Shown: positions 1 to 8,953, counted from the first letter of the stretch. The stretch is 64,000 nucleotides of DNA from Isosphaeraceae bacterium (GCA_031291845.1 JARLIH010000074.1:1-64000); one strand, 5' to 3'. The notes: generated by a model from the letters alone, not told the origin. Translations and numbers: made by a program.

Positions 1-531
1 GCCGACGCAGCCGTCGCGAAAGATGTTGTCGCCCGAAAAGAGCAGGGGACCCATCCGGAACGCAAGCTGGCCCGCCGTGTGGCCTGGAGTGCTCCACACT
101 TCCAGCTTCTTGTCGCCGATCGTCAGCACATCCCCCTCGTCGATCGTCTGATCGACCTTACAGCGCGGCATGGGAATGTGGATGTTCTGGGCGTCGATCC
201 GGGCGTACGTCAGGATCTCGTCCGCTTCTTCAAGCGGGGCGACACTCTTGGGATGGGCCGCGACCTTACACTTGAGCACCTCACGCGCCCGCGCCAGGCC
301 CTGGGTGTGGTCGGCGTCGGCGTGCGTCGCCACGATCAACTTGCAGGCGGAGAGGCTGAAATTCAACTGCCGGATCAGCTCCAGCACGTCGGGCAGCTCG
401 TCGAGGAACCCCACGTCAATCAACGCGTATTCCTTACCGCCGTCGATCAGGTAAACGTTCACCCCCAGCCGCCGCCGAGCCTGAACGTTCAGCTCGATGA
501 CGCCGGGGAAGATATAGTTCCGTTCGACCAT
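1..531 (-). CDS. MBL-fold metallo-hydrolase, 3' end beyond the window
   Basis: The minus-strand frame opens at an ATG at 531-529 and runs without a stop to base 1, giving 177 codons, so the C-terminus lies outside the window. The translation begins MVERNYIFPGVIELNV. It then shows the metallo-beta-lactamase fold order: a strand with LIDVGF, the metal motif THADADHTQG (about residue 68), and a second metal-binding STPGHTAGQ followed by SGDN. The usual HxHxDH motif reads HxDxDH here, so the second His is Asp. Family members are zinc- or iron-dependent hydrolases such as glyoxalase II-like enzymes; the substrate cannot be read from the sequence. It is divergent from the HEAT-like gene at 1167. 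Confidence 0.8.
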   Translation of the reverse strand, partial: MVERNYIFPGVIELNVQARRRLGVNVYLIDGGKEYALIDVGFLDELPDVLELIRQLNFSLSACKLIVATHADADHTQGLARAREVLKCKVAAHPKSVAPLEEADEILTYARIDAQNIHIPMPRCKVDQTIDEGDVLTIGDKKLEVWSTPGHTAGQLAFRMGPLLFSGDNIFRDGCVG

Positions 532-1166
532 CCCAACACCAACCCCCTCCGACGGAAATCCGACTTGGTCAGACCAAGGCCGCCCTGAGGCCAGTCGACC
601 ACGATTCTACGGGCCTCGCCCCATAGGGACAACTCCCCGGCGAGCCGCCGCCGCCGAACCATTGCCGATTCCAATCACGCCATGCACACACGACTTCGGG
701 AACGAAGCGCGGTCGCCCGGCGTCCAAAAACAAGGATCGACCCCGAAACCGCTTCGACCACAGCGCCAAACCCTCTCGTTTGTTTCAGAAACGCTCGAAA
801 ATTGTTAAAAAACTGATGGAGACTATGGGTGGTTGGGCGACTTGACAGGGGTACTTTGGCAGGTTAACTTGAATCAGGAAAGCCTCAATGGACGTGCTCT
901 GTCTTTCGCATTCTTGCCAGCGCTCGACTTTGCGGGCGGGGGCTGGTTTTTGCGTGGGAAAGGCGGAGTGTACGGCCGAGCTGGCCGGAACCATTGAGCC
1001 ACCCCTCTTCGACTGCGCGGCCGCATGTGGGGCGACCGGTGAACGGCGGGCCCGGCGGTTTGACGACTGGCATTCAACGGCTCAATCCCCGACGCGGAAA
1101 CCACTCTCCCGGGGCCTCCGTCGAGTCGGGGGCGCGTCGCGGGGGTTCAACCAAAGGTTCGCGAAC
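532..1166. other. Divergent intergenic region without a convincing gene
   Basis: These 635 bases separate the metallo-hydrolase (minus) from the secreted HEAT-like gene (plus). I find no frame with a convincing product. The only readable signal is a sigma70-like promoter near 842-870, entered separately. A frame open from 888 is continuous with the downstream gene, but its N-terminal 93 residues are arginine-rich and have no signal peptide, so it is more likely leader sequence. Confidence 0.5.
842..870 (+). promoter_or_regulatory. Sigma70-like promoter upstream of the HEAT-like gene
   Basis: TTGACA at 842-847 is followed after exactly 17 bases by TAACTT at 865-870. It points toward the coding sequence that starts at 1167 and would leave a leader of roughly 290 bases. 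The assignment rests on consensus match only. Confidence 0.4.
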
Positions 1167-2690
1167 ATGATCCAAGCGTTCGCCCCGAGGAATCCACGGG
1201 GGTACTCGTGGGTGTTGCTTACGATCGCTGCCCTGTTCGTCTGCGCTGGCGTTGCCGACGCACAGACAACCAAGGCGCGCTCGAAAACCGCCACGGGGAC
1301 GTCGAAGACCAAAGACGATGCGTCCAAGGACGACGAGCCGAAAGCGAAGGACGCCTCGAAGAAGGACGACGACGAGCCGAACGAGAAGAAGGGTGAAAAG
1401 GCGGACGCGGCGAAGGGGGAGGCACCGGCCGAGGAACCCGAGGCACCGAAGAAAGAACCCGCCATCGAAGTGTTCAAGGATCCGCGTGCCGAGGCGATCC
1501 TCCAGAAAAAGTTCACGACGATCGGCCGCCTTCCCGACCAGAGCAAGAAGAGCGTAGTCAACATGGCCGTCGGTGCAGAGAACGCCGACCGTGCCGTGAT
1601 CCAGCGCTTCGTGGACGGTGCCACCTACATGTTGACCAACCCGGCCAACGTCGCGGCGCTCGTCGAAGGTAAGGGAGGAAGCAAGGCACTCGAGATCAAG
1701 AAGGGGACGGACGACCTGCTCGAGGTGCTGCACAAGGCCCAGGCCAACAAGAACACCGCCTTTTTAACCGAATACAACCGCATCCTCGTAGCGACCCTAC
1801 CCAAGCTGCTGGAAAACAACCTGTTCGCGCGCATCGAGGCGATGATCGTCCTGGGGCAGACCGGAAATCCGGAAGCAATTCCTGTCTTCGTCAAGCAACT
1901 GGCAGATGCGAATCAGACGGTCTGGGTCAAGATCTGGGCCGCCAGGGGGATTACGAGCGCCGCGGGTGGCGGCACCCGTGAGGTGGCGGCGGCCCAAGCG
2001 GGCACGGCGGCCAAGGCCATTGCCGACTGGCTCGACAAAGAAAAGGATCTCCCGTGGTTCGCCCAGATGCGTGCGCTGGAGGCGCTCGGGGCCTTGCGGC
2101 AGGCCAAGACACCTCAGAAGCCGGACCAGCCCGTCTTCGCAAACGTGGCGATGCGCTTCCTCGCCGACAAAGAAGCACGCCCCGAGGTCCGCGCGATGGC
2201 CGCATGGGCGCTGGGTATGATGCGCATCGACAATGCCCTCAGCAAGTTCAACTTCTCGCTTGTGGCGCATAACGTCGCCGAGGTCGCGGCCGATCTGGGC
2301 GACAAGGTGGTCGACGTTTTCGACGCGAACCAAAATCAATCGCGTTATTACACGAGCTTCCTCCTTTACCAGATCCACCCTGCGCTTGAGGGAGATCCGA
2401 AGGTCCGCGACGCCGGCATCTTAAAGGTGCCCGGCAACCACGCCGGCTTCAACCAGGCGAAGCCGTTCCTCCAGCAGGTCGACGATCTGGTAAAGTCCGT
2501 GTACAAGGCATCCGTCGAATTGCTTAACGCCCCGCGCGGGAAGCAGAAAGACCTTCAGAAGCAGTTGGCCAATCGAGTCGACGCGTTGCGGAAGTTCTTG
2601 CAAAAGAACCCGCCGGCGGACACGCGGCTCGTGCCGGGCGGTCAGGCCTTCCCGGGCAATCAGGTCGCCGCAGCCCCTGACGGGAAATGA
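1167..2690 (+). CDS. Secreted HEAT-repeat-like protein with a charged linker
   Basis: I chose the ATG at 1167 because it is followed by a typical signal peptide: a basic start, the hydrophobic run VLLTIAALFVCAG, and a cleavage site near ADAQ. The mature N-terminus (about residues 30-100) is a low-complexity linker of Lys, Asp, Glu and Ala. The rest (about 110-480) is alpha-helical, with repeated stretches such as AMIVLGQTGNPEAIPVFVKQL, MRALEALGAL and AMAAWALGMM that look like HEAT/PBS-lyase-type scaffold repeats. The protein (507 aa) probably acts outside the cytoplasmic membrane as a binding scaffold. Its TGA overlaps the ATG of the next gene, so the two are translationally coupled. I do not recognise a specific function. 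Confidence 0.75.
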   Translation: MIQAFAPRNPRGYSWVLLTIAALFVCAGVADAQTTKARSKTATGTSKTKDDASKDDEPKAKDASKKDDDEPNEKKGEKADAAKGEAPAEEPEAPKKEPAIEVFKDPRAEAILQKKFTTIGRLPDQSKKSVVNMAVGAENADRAVIQRFVDGATYMLTNPANVAALVEGKGGSKALEIKKGTDDLLEVLHKAQANKNTAFLTEYNRILVATLPKLLENNLFARIEAMIVLGQTGNPEAIPVFVKQLADANQTVWVKIWAARGITSAAGGGTREVAAAQAGTAAKAIADWLDKEKDLPWFAQMRALEALGALRQAKTPQKPDQPVFANVAMRFLADKEARPEVRAMAAWALGMMRIDNALSKFNFSLVAHNVAEVAADLGDKVVDVFDANQNQSRYYTSFLLYQIHPALEGDPKVRDAGILKVPGNHAGFNQAKPFLQQVDDLVKSVYKASVELLNAPRGKQKDLQKQLANRVDALRKFLQKNPPADTRLVPGGQAFPGNQVAAAPDGK

Positions 2691-3346
2691 CGCAACCCGC
2701 CGGCGAGACGCCGGTTCCCACGGTCTCGATTCCCGACATCCGCGACTACGAGCGGATCAACGCCGAGCTCGTGCGGGCGCTGGACGAGGGGCACCCGCGC
2801 GTGCGGCTGACGGGCGCAGAGGGGCAGAGGTTGCTCGCGTCGGGGTTGACCGGCGCCTGGCAGGCGGTCGTCGAGGTCGAGGGGCGGGCAGGCCCCGAGC
2901 TGGCCGCTGCCTTGAGTGCGCCGGGATTGACTGTGGTCTGCCGGGGACCCGCTGCCGACGGCGCCGGGCGAAGCCTGCGCGCGGGCACTCTGGTCATCCT
3001 GGGAGACTGCGGGCCGGCCCTGGGCTACGGCATGGAAGGGGGATCCTTTCTCGCCTGGGGTGATGCGGGCACGCGAGCGGGGCTAAATCAGCGCGGCGGG
3101 GTGATCGTCGTGCGAGGGACCTTGGGGCAGCTCGCCGGAGAGCGCCAGCAAGGGGGCCTGTTCTTTGCATACGACGACCGACTCGGACCGCACGCAGGCC
3201 GAGGAGCGAGCGGTGGCCACCTGGTTCGTCTTCGACCCGGCGAAGGGGGTCCCGAGGGAGGCGACGAGACAGAATCCGAGGTTCTGCGCAACCTGCTGGC
3301 GGCGATTTTGCCCTGGATCGCGCCGGGCGGGCAAGCGCTTCTGTGA
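2687..3346 (+). CDS. GXGXG-domain protein (glutamate-synthase C-terminal / FwdC-like beta-helix)
   Basis: This 219-aa protein starts with an ATG that overlaps the preceding stop (ATGA). Residues about 95-185 contain the glycine-spaced beta-helix pattern of the GXGXG family: LVILGDCGPALGYGMEGG, then GGVIVVRGTLGQLAGE, then GGLFFAY. The same fold forms the C-terminal domain of glutamate synthase and the formylmethanofuran dehydrogenase C subunit. Here the domain stands almost alone, without the amidotransferase or FMN domains, so catalysis by itself is unlikely. Coupling to a secreted helical-repeat gene and a lipoprotein is odd for a cytoplasmic C1 enzyme subunit. The function is unknown; the family assignment is by motif. 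Confidence 0.6.
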   Translation: MTQPAGETPVPTVSIPDIRDYERINAELVRALDEGHPRVRLTGAEGQRLLASGLTGAWQAVVEVEGRAGPELAAALSAPGLTVVCRGPAADGAGRSLRAGTLVILGDCGPALGYGMEGGSFLAWGDAGTRAGLNQRGGVIVVRGTLGQLAGERQQGGLFFAYDDRLGPHAGRGASGGHLVRLRPGEGGPEGGDETESEVLRNLLAAILPWIAPGGQALL

Positions 3347-3357
3347 GAGGAGGCGGC

Positions 3358-3789
3358 ATGCAACGCGTCGAACGAGCACACGGGAGTCGCTACCGGCCGC
3401 CGGCGCTCCTCGCGTTGTTGGCTGTGCTCATGGCGGGTTGCCGCGAGGAGTTGGGGCCCGTGGCTGCGCCGACGACACGGGTCACGGGAGTCGTTCGCAT
3501 CGGCCGCCGCCCGGTCGGCGGCGGCTGGATTGAGTTCTACCCCGTCGCCGGCACCGTCGGCAACCTGCGTGTCGCGCCCGTCGGACCCGACGGCCGTTTC
3601 GCGGCTGATGGCGTGGCGGTCGGGACGAACATGGTCGGGCTCGCGCAGATGCCGAACGCCGGACCGTACCGTTATCAATTCCGCTCCTTTCAGAGCACGA
3701 TCCGGCGCACCATACGGCCAGGCCCTGCGACGACCTTGGACCTCGACCTCGCTGAAGAAGCTGCGGCACGGGCGACCACTCCCAGATAG
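3358..3789 (+). CDS. Small lipoprotein with a carboxypeptidase-regulatory-like beta domain
   Basis: The ATG at 3358 is preceded by GAGAGGAGG and yields a basic N-terminus, the hydrophobic run ALLALLAVLMAGC and a lipobox Cys, so this is a lipoprotein signal peptide. A GTG at 3343 is in frame but less well placed. The mature part (about 110 aa) reads VTGVVRIGRRPVGGGWIEFYP and GPDGRFAADGVAVG, the pattern of planctomycete 'carboxypeptidase regulatory-like' beta-sandwich lipoproteins. It follows the GXGXG gene closely and probably shares its transcript. It is probably membrane-anchored; no enzymatic residue is evident. Confidence 0.7.
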   Translation: MQRVERAHGSRYRPPALLALLAVLMAGCREELGPVAAPTTRVTGVVRIGRRPVGGGWIEFYPVAGTVGNLRVAPVGPDGRFAADGVAVGTNMVGLAQMPNAGPYRYQFRSFQSTIRRTIRPGPATTLDLDLAEEAAARATTPR

Positions 3790-3804
3790 GTTGGAGACGA
3801 CGCG

Positions 3805-4857
3805 ATGACCACGCTCCGCGCCGATCATTCCGCGAACACGACCGACAGCGTGGGTCCAAACGTTCGGATCGTCTTCCGCGACGGCACCGGCGCCATTCAT
3901 TTTGACTGGCCGGTCGAGCGCCTGCCCGACGCGATCGACGACCGGGAGGGCACGCTTTGGGTCGACATCGAAGAGCAATGCGGCGATGCGAACGGCAAGG
4001 CTGAGGCACTCCTCCGCGATGTGTTTCACTTCCATCCGCTGGCGATCGAGGACGCCCTGAAGGAAAAGCATCTTCCGAAAGTCGACGACTGGGGCGCTTA
4101 TCTCTACGTGGTCTTTCACACGATCGAGTTTGACCCTGTGACCGACGGCCTGCGCCTGCACGAGCTCGACATCTTCCTCGGCCCGAATTACGTTGTGACG
4201 TACCACATCGAGCCGATGCCGATCCTGAGTGAGCTCAGCCGAAACATCCAGCGCGACCCGACGAACCGGCTCCGCCACGGCGCGGATCATTTGCTGTACC
4301 ACATTCTCGACCTCAGCGTCGCCGAGTACCTTCCCGCCATCGAACACCTCGAGGAAGCGATCGACGCGGCCCAGGACGAGGTGTTTGGCCGACCGACCAC
4401 GCACACCGTCCAGGCGATCTTTCAGGTCAAACGCGCGTCGCTCCGCCTCCACCGCGTCCTCTCACCCCAGCGCGAGTTGTTGAACCGGCTGGCGCGCGAT
4501 GATTATGACCCGATCGCGGCCGACCACCGGGTCTATTTCCGCGACGTGTACGACCACATCGTCCGCGTCCACGACATCGCGGAGAGCCTCCGCGACCTCA
4601 TCTCCGGCGCCCTCGACACTTACCTCTCGGCCATCTCGAATCGCACGAATGATATCATGAAGGCGCTTACCATCGTCACCGTGATGTTTCTGCCCATCTC
4701 GTTCGTGACCAGCTTCTGGGGCATGAACTTTTTCGGCGAGCGCCTCGCCTTCCAGGTCGCCTGGCCAAGGGCCGGGTTGTTCTGGGCCTCGTGCGTGCTG
4801 ATGGTCGTCCCTTCGGTCGTAATGTGGATCTGGGCGAAGCGGAAGGGCTGGTTTTAG
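3805..4857 (+). CDS. corA: CorA-family magnesium/cobalt transporter
   Basis: The 350-aa product has a long soluble N-terminal domain (about residues 1-280) rich in acidic and helical segments. It ends in two membrane helices (about 285-305 and 320-340). The first helix closes with the diagnostic GMN selectivity motif in FWGMNFFGE. CorA proteins are homopentameric inner-membrane channels for Mg2+ (also Co2+ or Ni2+), gated by cytoplasmic Mg2+ binding. The start ATG has a GGAG-type site upstream and lies 15 bases after the lipoprotein stop. Length and topology are normal. Related ZntB proteins share the fold, but GMN with this context favours CorA. Confidence 0.92.
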   Translation: MTTLRADHSANTTDSVGPNVRIVFRDGTGAIHFDWPVERLPDAIDDREGTLWVDIEEQCGDANGKAEALLRDVFHFHPLAIEDALKEKHLPKVDDWGAYLYVVFHTIEFDPVTDGLRLHELDIFLGPNYVVTYHIEPMPILSELSRNIQRDPTNRLRHGADHLLYHILDLSVAEYLPAIEHLEEAIDAAQDEVFGRPTTHTVQAIFQVKRASLRLHRVLSPQRELLNRLARDDYDPIAADHRVYFRDVYDHIVRVHDIAESLRDLISGALDTYLSAISNRTNDIMKALTIVTVMFLPISFVTSFWGMNFFGERLAFQVAWPRAGLFWASCVLMVVPSVVMWIWAKRKGWF

Positions 4858-4918
4858 GCTAAGATGGTGCGATGACGTTCGATCCCTCGGTCCAGTGCTC
4901 GCCTCGGAAAACTCGCTC

Positions 4919-6685
4919 ATGTCCACACGGTGGCGGCTGAAGCCTCACGACCCGGACCGGGTCTCGGCCCTCAGCCGAGGCGCTGGGCTCTCGCCTTTGA
5001 CGGCGCAGCTCCTGATCAACCGGGGGATCGACGAACCGGCACGGGCCAAGGCGTTTCTGGACGCGCGGGTGGGGAGCCTGCACGACCCCGCGTCCCTTCC
5101 CGGCGCGGCCGACGCCGCCGATCGGATCGTCCGCGCCATCCGCGCAGGCAAGAAGATCGTCATTTACGGCGACTACGACGTCGACGGCGTCTGCGGGACG
5201 AGCATCCTCTGGGCCTGCCTCCGACTTGCCGGCGCGGGGCAGGTGGATTACTACATCCCGCACCGCGTCGAGGAGGGTTACGGAGTTAATCGCGAGGCCC
5301 TCGAGCGACTGGTGCACGAGCAGGGAGCCGAGCTGATCGTTACGGTCGATTGCGGGATCTCGGCGCTCGCCGAGGCGCGGCGGGCGCGCGAGCTGGGCGT
5401 CGAGCTGATCGTCACGGACCATCATACGATCGGTCCCGATCTCCCCGAGGCGGACGTCATCGTCCACCCGCGTCTCCCCGGCAGCCAGTACCACTGCGGC
5501 GACCTCTGCGGTGCCGGGGTGGCGTTCAAGCTGGCCTGGCAAGTCTGCAAGAGTTTTGGCGACGGCAAGAAGGCCTCGCCCCACCTTCGCGACTTCTTGG
5601 TTGGCGCGATGAGCCTGGTGGCGCTCGCCACGGTCGCCGACGTGGTCCCGCTCGAGGACGAGAACCGCACCCTCGTGCGGCACGGCCTTGCCGGGATGGG
5701 CCAGAACCCGAGCGAAGGGCTGCGGGCCTTGCTGGAAGTCTCCGGCTGCCTCGACAAGAAGAAGCTGACGTCCGGGATGATCGGCTTCAATCTCGGCCCC
5801 CGGATCAACGCGGCGGGGCGGCTGGAGCGGGCGATGATGGCCGTCGAGATGCTGACGACCAACGACACCGCGCGGGCCCGCGAGATCGCCTCGGAGCTCG
5901 ACCGCTGCAACGCGCGCCGGCAGGAAGTCGAGCAGTCGATGGTGGCCGAAGCACACGAGATGATCAAAGTGTTCGGCGGGATCTCCGACCGCGGCGCGAT
6001 CGTCGTGGGACGGAGCGGCTGGCACCCTGGCGTGATCGGGATCGTCGCCGGCCGCCTGATGGAGACATACCATCGCCCGGCGATTGTCGTCGCGCTCGGC
6101 GACGAGGTCGGCCAGGGGTCGGCTCGCTCCATCCCCGGATTCGACCTGTATGAGGCCATCCGGGCGTGCTCCAATGGTCTGCTCGCCTTCGGCGGCCACC
6201 GCGCGGCGGCCGGGTTGAAGCTGCCGGTAAGCCACTTCCCGACGTTCGCCGAGCAGTTCGAGAGCCATTGCCGCGGTTCTCTGACCACCGAACAATTGCA
6301 GAAGACCTTGACTATTGACGCCGAAGTGATGCTGGGCCAGCTCACGCCGGCTGTGGTCGACGAGATCGAACGGCTCGAGCCCCACGGCATGGGCAACCCC
6401 CGCCCCTTGCTCGTCGCCAACGGCGTACGTGTGCTGGGCGACCCACGAGTCGTGGGACCCCGGCAGAATCACCTCCAGATCCGGTTTTCGCAAGGAACGG
6501 CCTCGGCCAAGGCGATCGCCTGGAACATGACGGAAAAAGGGAAGAAGCTCGCGGCCGGCACGCTCTGCTCGGTCGCCTTTCACCCGTCGATCAACGAATG
6601 GAAAGGCCGGCGCGAGGTGCAGCTCGAAGTCAAGGACTTTCAGCTCGACGAGGTGAGCAGCCATGTCCAAACGCAACCCGCCTGA
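4919..6685 (+). CDS. recJ: Single-stranded-DNA-specific exonuclease RecJ
   Basis: RecJ degrades single-stranded DNA 5' to 3' in recombination and mismatch repair. The DHH-family motifs are present: GDYDVDGVCG near residue 85, TVDCGIS, VTDHH near residue 165, and the late glycine-rich GGHRAAAGL of the DHHA1 domain near residue 430. A C-terminal OB-like region follows. Two starts are possible: GTG at 4895, or ATG at 4919, which gives MSTRWRLKP as in homologues; I chose the ATG. At 588 aa it is full length. Its 3' end overlaps pcm by 23 bases. Confidence 0.93.
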   Translation: MSTRWRLKPHDPDRVSALSRGAGLSPLTAQLLINRGIDEPARAKAFLDARVGSLHDPASLPGAADAADRIVRAIRAGKKIVIYGDYDVDGVCGTSILWACLRLAGAGQVDYYIPHRVEEGYGVNREALERLVHEQGAELIVTVDCGISALAEARRARELGVELIVTDHHTIGPDLPEADVIVHPRLPGSQYHCGDLCGAGVAFKLAWQVCKSFGDGKKASPHLRDFLVGAMSLVALATVADVVPLEDENRTLVRHGLAGMGQNPSEGLRALLEVSGCLDKKKLTSGMIGFNLGPRINAAGRLERAMMAVEMLTTNDTARAREIASELDRCNARRQEVEQSMVAEAHEMIKVFGGISDRGAIVVGRSGWHPGVIGIVAGRLMETYHRPAIVVALGDEVGQGSARSIPGFDLYEAIRACSNGLLAFGGHRAAAGLKLPVSHFPTFAEQFESHCRGSLTTEQLQKTLTIDAEVMLGQLTPAVVDEIERLEPHGMGNPRPLLVANGVRVLGDPRVVGPRQNHLQIRFSQGTASAKAIAWNMTEKGKKLAAGTLCSVAFHPSINEWKGRREVQLEVKDFQLDEVSSHVQTQPA

Positions 6686-7319
6686 CCCCGCATCCGGCGC
6701 AGCGATCGTCCGGCAGGTGCGGGCCCGGGGGATCCACGACCCCCGAGTCCTCAACGCCCTGGCCCGGCTCTCCCGCGCGCGCTTCCTTCCTCCCGAAGTC
6801 CGCGGACAGGCCCAGGCCGACCGCGCAGTGGCGATCGGCCTCCAACAGACGATGAGCCAGCCGTTCATGGTCGCCGTGATGACGGCGGAGCTGGCCCTGG
6901 CCGGAACGGAGCGCGTCCTGGAGATCGGCACCGGCAGCGGCTACCAGACCGCCGTCCTGAGCGACCTCGCGGCCGAGGTCTTCACGATCGAGCGCCATAC
7001 GACCCTATCACTCCGTGCTCGCGGCCTCCTCGACGGTCTCGGCCGCACGAACATCCGCTTCCGGGTCGGCGACGGCACCCTCGGCTGGCCCGAGGAAGCC
7101 CCCTTCGACCGCATCCTCGTTACCGCCGGCGCTCCGACCTTTCCCACGACCCTGTTTGAACAGCTCGCCGAAGGCGGCCTTCTGGTCGCCCCCCTCGGGC
7201 CTGAAGAGGGTCAAGAGTTGACGGTCGTCCGAAAGCAAAACGGGAAACCGGTCTCGCGAACGGTCCTTTCGTGTCGCTTTGTCAAACTGATCGGCGCGGA
7301 AGGGTGGGACAAAGACTGA
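6663..7319 (+). CDS. pcm: Protein-L-isoaspartate O-methyltransferase
   Basis: This 218-aa enzyme transfers a methyl group from S-adenosylmethionine to isoaspartyl residues of damaged proteins so they can be repaired. It shows the family signature SQPFMVAVMT (about residue 62) followed by the SAM-binding motif VLEIGTGSGYQTAVLS (about residue 84) and FTIERH. The downstream GDGTLGW and DRILVTAGAP elements are also in place. The start lies inside the recJ 3' end, so the pair is probably co-transcribed. Length is normal and it is probably cytoplasmic. Confidence 0.93.
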   Translation: MSKRNPPDPASGAAIVRQVRARGIHDPRVLNALARLSRARFLPPEVRGQAQADRAVAIGLQQTMSQPFMVAVMTAELALAGTERVLEIGTGSGYQTAVLSDLAAEVFTIERHTTLSLRARGLLDGLGRTNIRFRVGDGTLGWPEEAPFDRILVTAGAPTFPTTLFEQLAEGGLLVAPLGPEEGQELTVVRKQNGKPVSRTVLSCRFVKLIGAEGWDKD

Positions 7320-7341
7320 AGAGGTATCACTACAGAGCATA

Positions 7342-7518
7342 CAGAGGAAAAGACCGAGAAAAGCGCAAAGTTTTGAATCACAGATGGACACGGATACGAT
7401 TCCCATTTGGGCCCGAGATTTCAAATCGGTGCTCCATCTGTGCCAAGCGGTGGTGAATTGTGTTTTCTCTGCCTTTCTCTCCGCGATGAGACTCCCTCTT
7501 CCTCGGTCTTTTCCTCTG
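7342..7518. repeat. Nested inverted repeat between convergent genes
   Basis: A perfect 17-base inverted repeat pairs 7342-7358 with 7502-7518. Nested inside is a second perfect 10-base pair at 7379-7388 and 7433-7442. The block is AT-richer than its surroundings and lies between the convergent genes pcm and the 469-aa gene. It may serve as a bidirectional terminator, an inactive miniature element or a structured RNA. No T-rich tail decides between these. Confidence 0.6.
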
Positions 7519-7543
7519 TGGTCTTTGTGGTGAACGCTTTGGT

Positions 7544-8953
7544 TCAGTGCAACCGAGGGTCGGTGGCCGCGATGATCGCACTCACCGCCTGCTGGTTGAA
7601 CCCCTTGTATCCTTCCCGGCGCTGGAGGTTTTCGAGGTGGCTCCCGAGCGCTCCTTCACGGAGGAACTTCTCATGTTGCTCAGCCGTGATCCATCCCTGC
7701 GCCCGACAGCGGTCGGCGCGGTGTTTCGCGACCGGCCAGCGCTCTCCCGCCGTGAACGCCTGGCGCAGGAAGGGGAAGTCCGAGAAGGGCTTCATCACCT
7801 CGATCCCGGCTTCGGCCTTCAGGCCTTCGCGTAGCGCATCAAAGTCGAACTGGGCCTCGAGGTGGTGCATCCCAGCCTCGAGCATCGACTCGCCGTGCAG
7901 GCCAACCCACAGTCCAACCGTATTCGGCCGCGGGAGGTCCGGTAGCGCGTCGTGTGCGAAGTCGTACTCGGCCTCGTCTGCGGCCAAGTCCAAATCCGCG
8001 AAGATGACGATTCCCGTCGTCGGATGCTCGAGGACCTGCGCGCCCCAGCCGGCGTGCTCGCCCGCGTGGAACCGTTCGCGGAGGATAAAGCCGAGCGCCT
8101 CGAACATCCGGATCACCCGCGGGAAAAACCGCCGCGAGCAGCGGAACGTGTGGTGGTCGTGATTCGCCCAGCCCAGCCCCAATCGATCCTGCCGGGCTTT
8201 CTGCACCTGCGCTGCGCGGTTGCGCGCCTGCCAGTAGTCGCGCTCGACCTCGAAGACGAGGTGGCACGCCAGGTCGACCGAGCCGGCGCGCTCGATCACC
8301 TGGGCCAGTGTGGCCTCGGTTGCGTCGAACCCTTCGGCGTCATCGTCGAACCGGCGCCGGCGTGCCTCCCAGAGCTCGCGCGCGGCCAAGGCCTCCCGCG
8401 CGGCGTGCGGTCGCATCCGCCCTTCGCGCGCCAGTTCGCCCGGGAACGGCTCGAACCCTAAATACCCGCGTCGTTCGACGATCGCGAGCCCGGTTCGCTT
8501 GCCCATCACGCGACCGATGCGGTACGGGCCCAGGGGGTACCCAAGGATTTCCAGGCCGAGGTCGTGCGCCCGGGAGAACGCCGCGACGGACTCAACCTTG
8601 ATCGCCACCTCGCGCACCTCGGGCCCAACCCCGATCGCAATCGCAATCCGTGGGAAGATCCCCCCATCGTGGGCATACACCGGCACGCCGACTCCGTACG
8701 GGCTCGCCTGCCGCTCGTAGCCCAGCCCGGCGAGGTCACGGCCGAGGCCAGGTTGGTCGGACACGACCAAGTGGTCGACCCAGTCCTTGAACCGGGTGCT
8801 GGTCTCGGACTGCATGCGCTCGGAGAGGGCGGCGGCGAAGGCGTTCCCCTCAAGGGCCGAGGCGATCAGCCTGTCGACAAACGTCTCCGTCTCCGGCCAG
8901 CGCTTCCACGAGAACACGGGAGCCCCGGGGGAGGTAGCGGCTGCAGGCAACAT
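7544..8953 (-). CDS. Conserved-looking 469-aa protein of unknown function
   Basis: I do not recognise a named family. The frame is long with consistent codon use. The sequence looks cytoplasmic: no signal peptide and no membrane helix. Distinct stretches are VPVYAHDGGIFPRIAIAIGV, a His-rich ANHDHHTFRCS near residue 275, and HAGWGAQVLEHP followed by IVIFADLDL. The His and Glu spacing in the C-terminal half would suit a metal-dependent enzyme or a VOC/glyoxalase-like fold, but that is a guess. It lies downstream of the aminotransferase gene on the same strand (62-base gap), so the two may be co-expressed. The start ATG has only a weak ribosome-binding site. Confidence 0.7.
   Translation of the reverse strand: MLPAAATSPGAPVFSWKRWPETETFVDRLIASALEGNAFAAALSERMQSETSTRFKDWVDHLVVSDQPGLGRDLAGLGYERQASPYGVGVPVYAHDGGIFPRIAIAIGVGPEVREVAIKVESVAAFSRAHDLGLEILGYPLGPYRIGRVMGKRTGLAIVERRGYLGFEPFPGELAREGRMRPHAAREALAARELWEARRRRFDDDAEGFDATEATLAQVIERAGSVDLACHLVFEVERDYWQARNRAAQVQKARQDRLGLGWANHDHHTFRCSRRFFPRVIRMFEALGFILRERFHAGEHAGWGAQVLEHPTTGIVIFADLDLAADEAEYDFAHDALPDLPRPNTVGLWVGLHGESMLEAGMHHLEAQFDFDALREGLKAEAGIEVMKPFSDFPFLRQAFTAGERWPVAKHRADRCRAQGWITAEQHEKFLREGALGSHLENLQRREGYKGFNQQAVSAIIAATDPRLH

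Noticed and set aside
4859-6931. 690-codon open frame on the minus strand antisense to recJ
   Set aside because: It is a GC-driven shadow of recJ. The translation is rich in Arg, Gly and His, has no domain and conflicts with the clear RecJ motifs on the plus strand.
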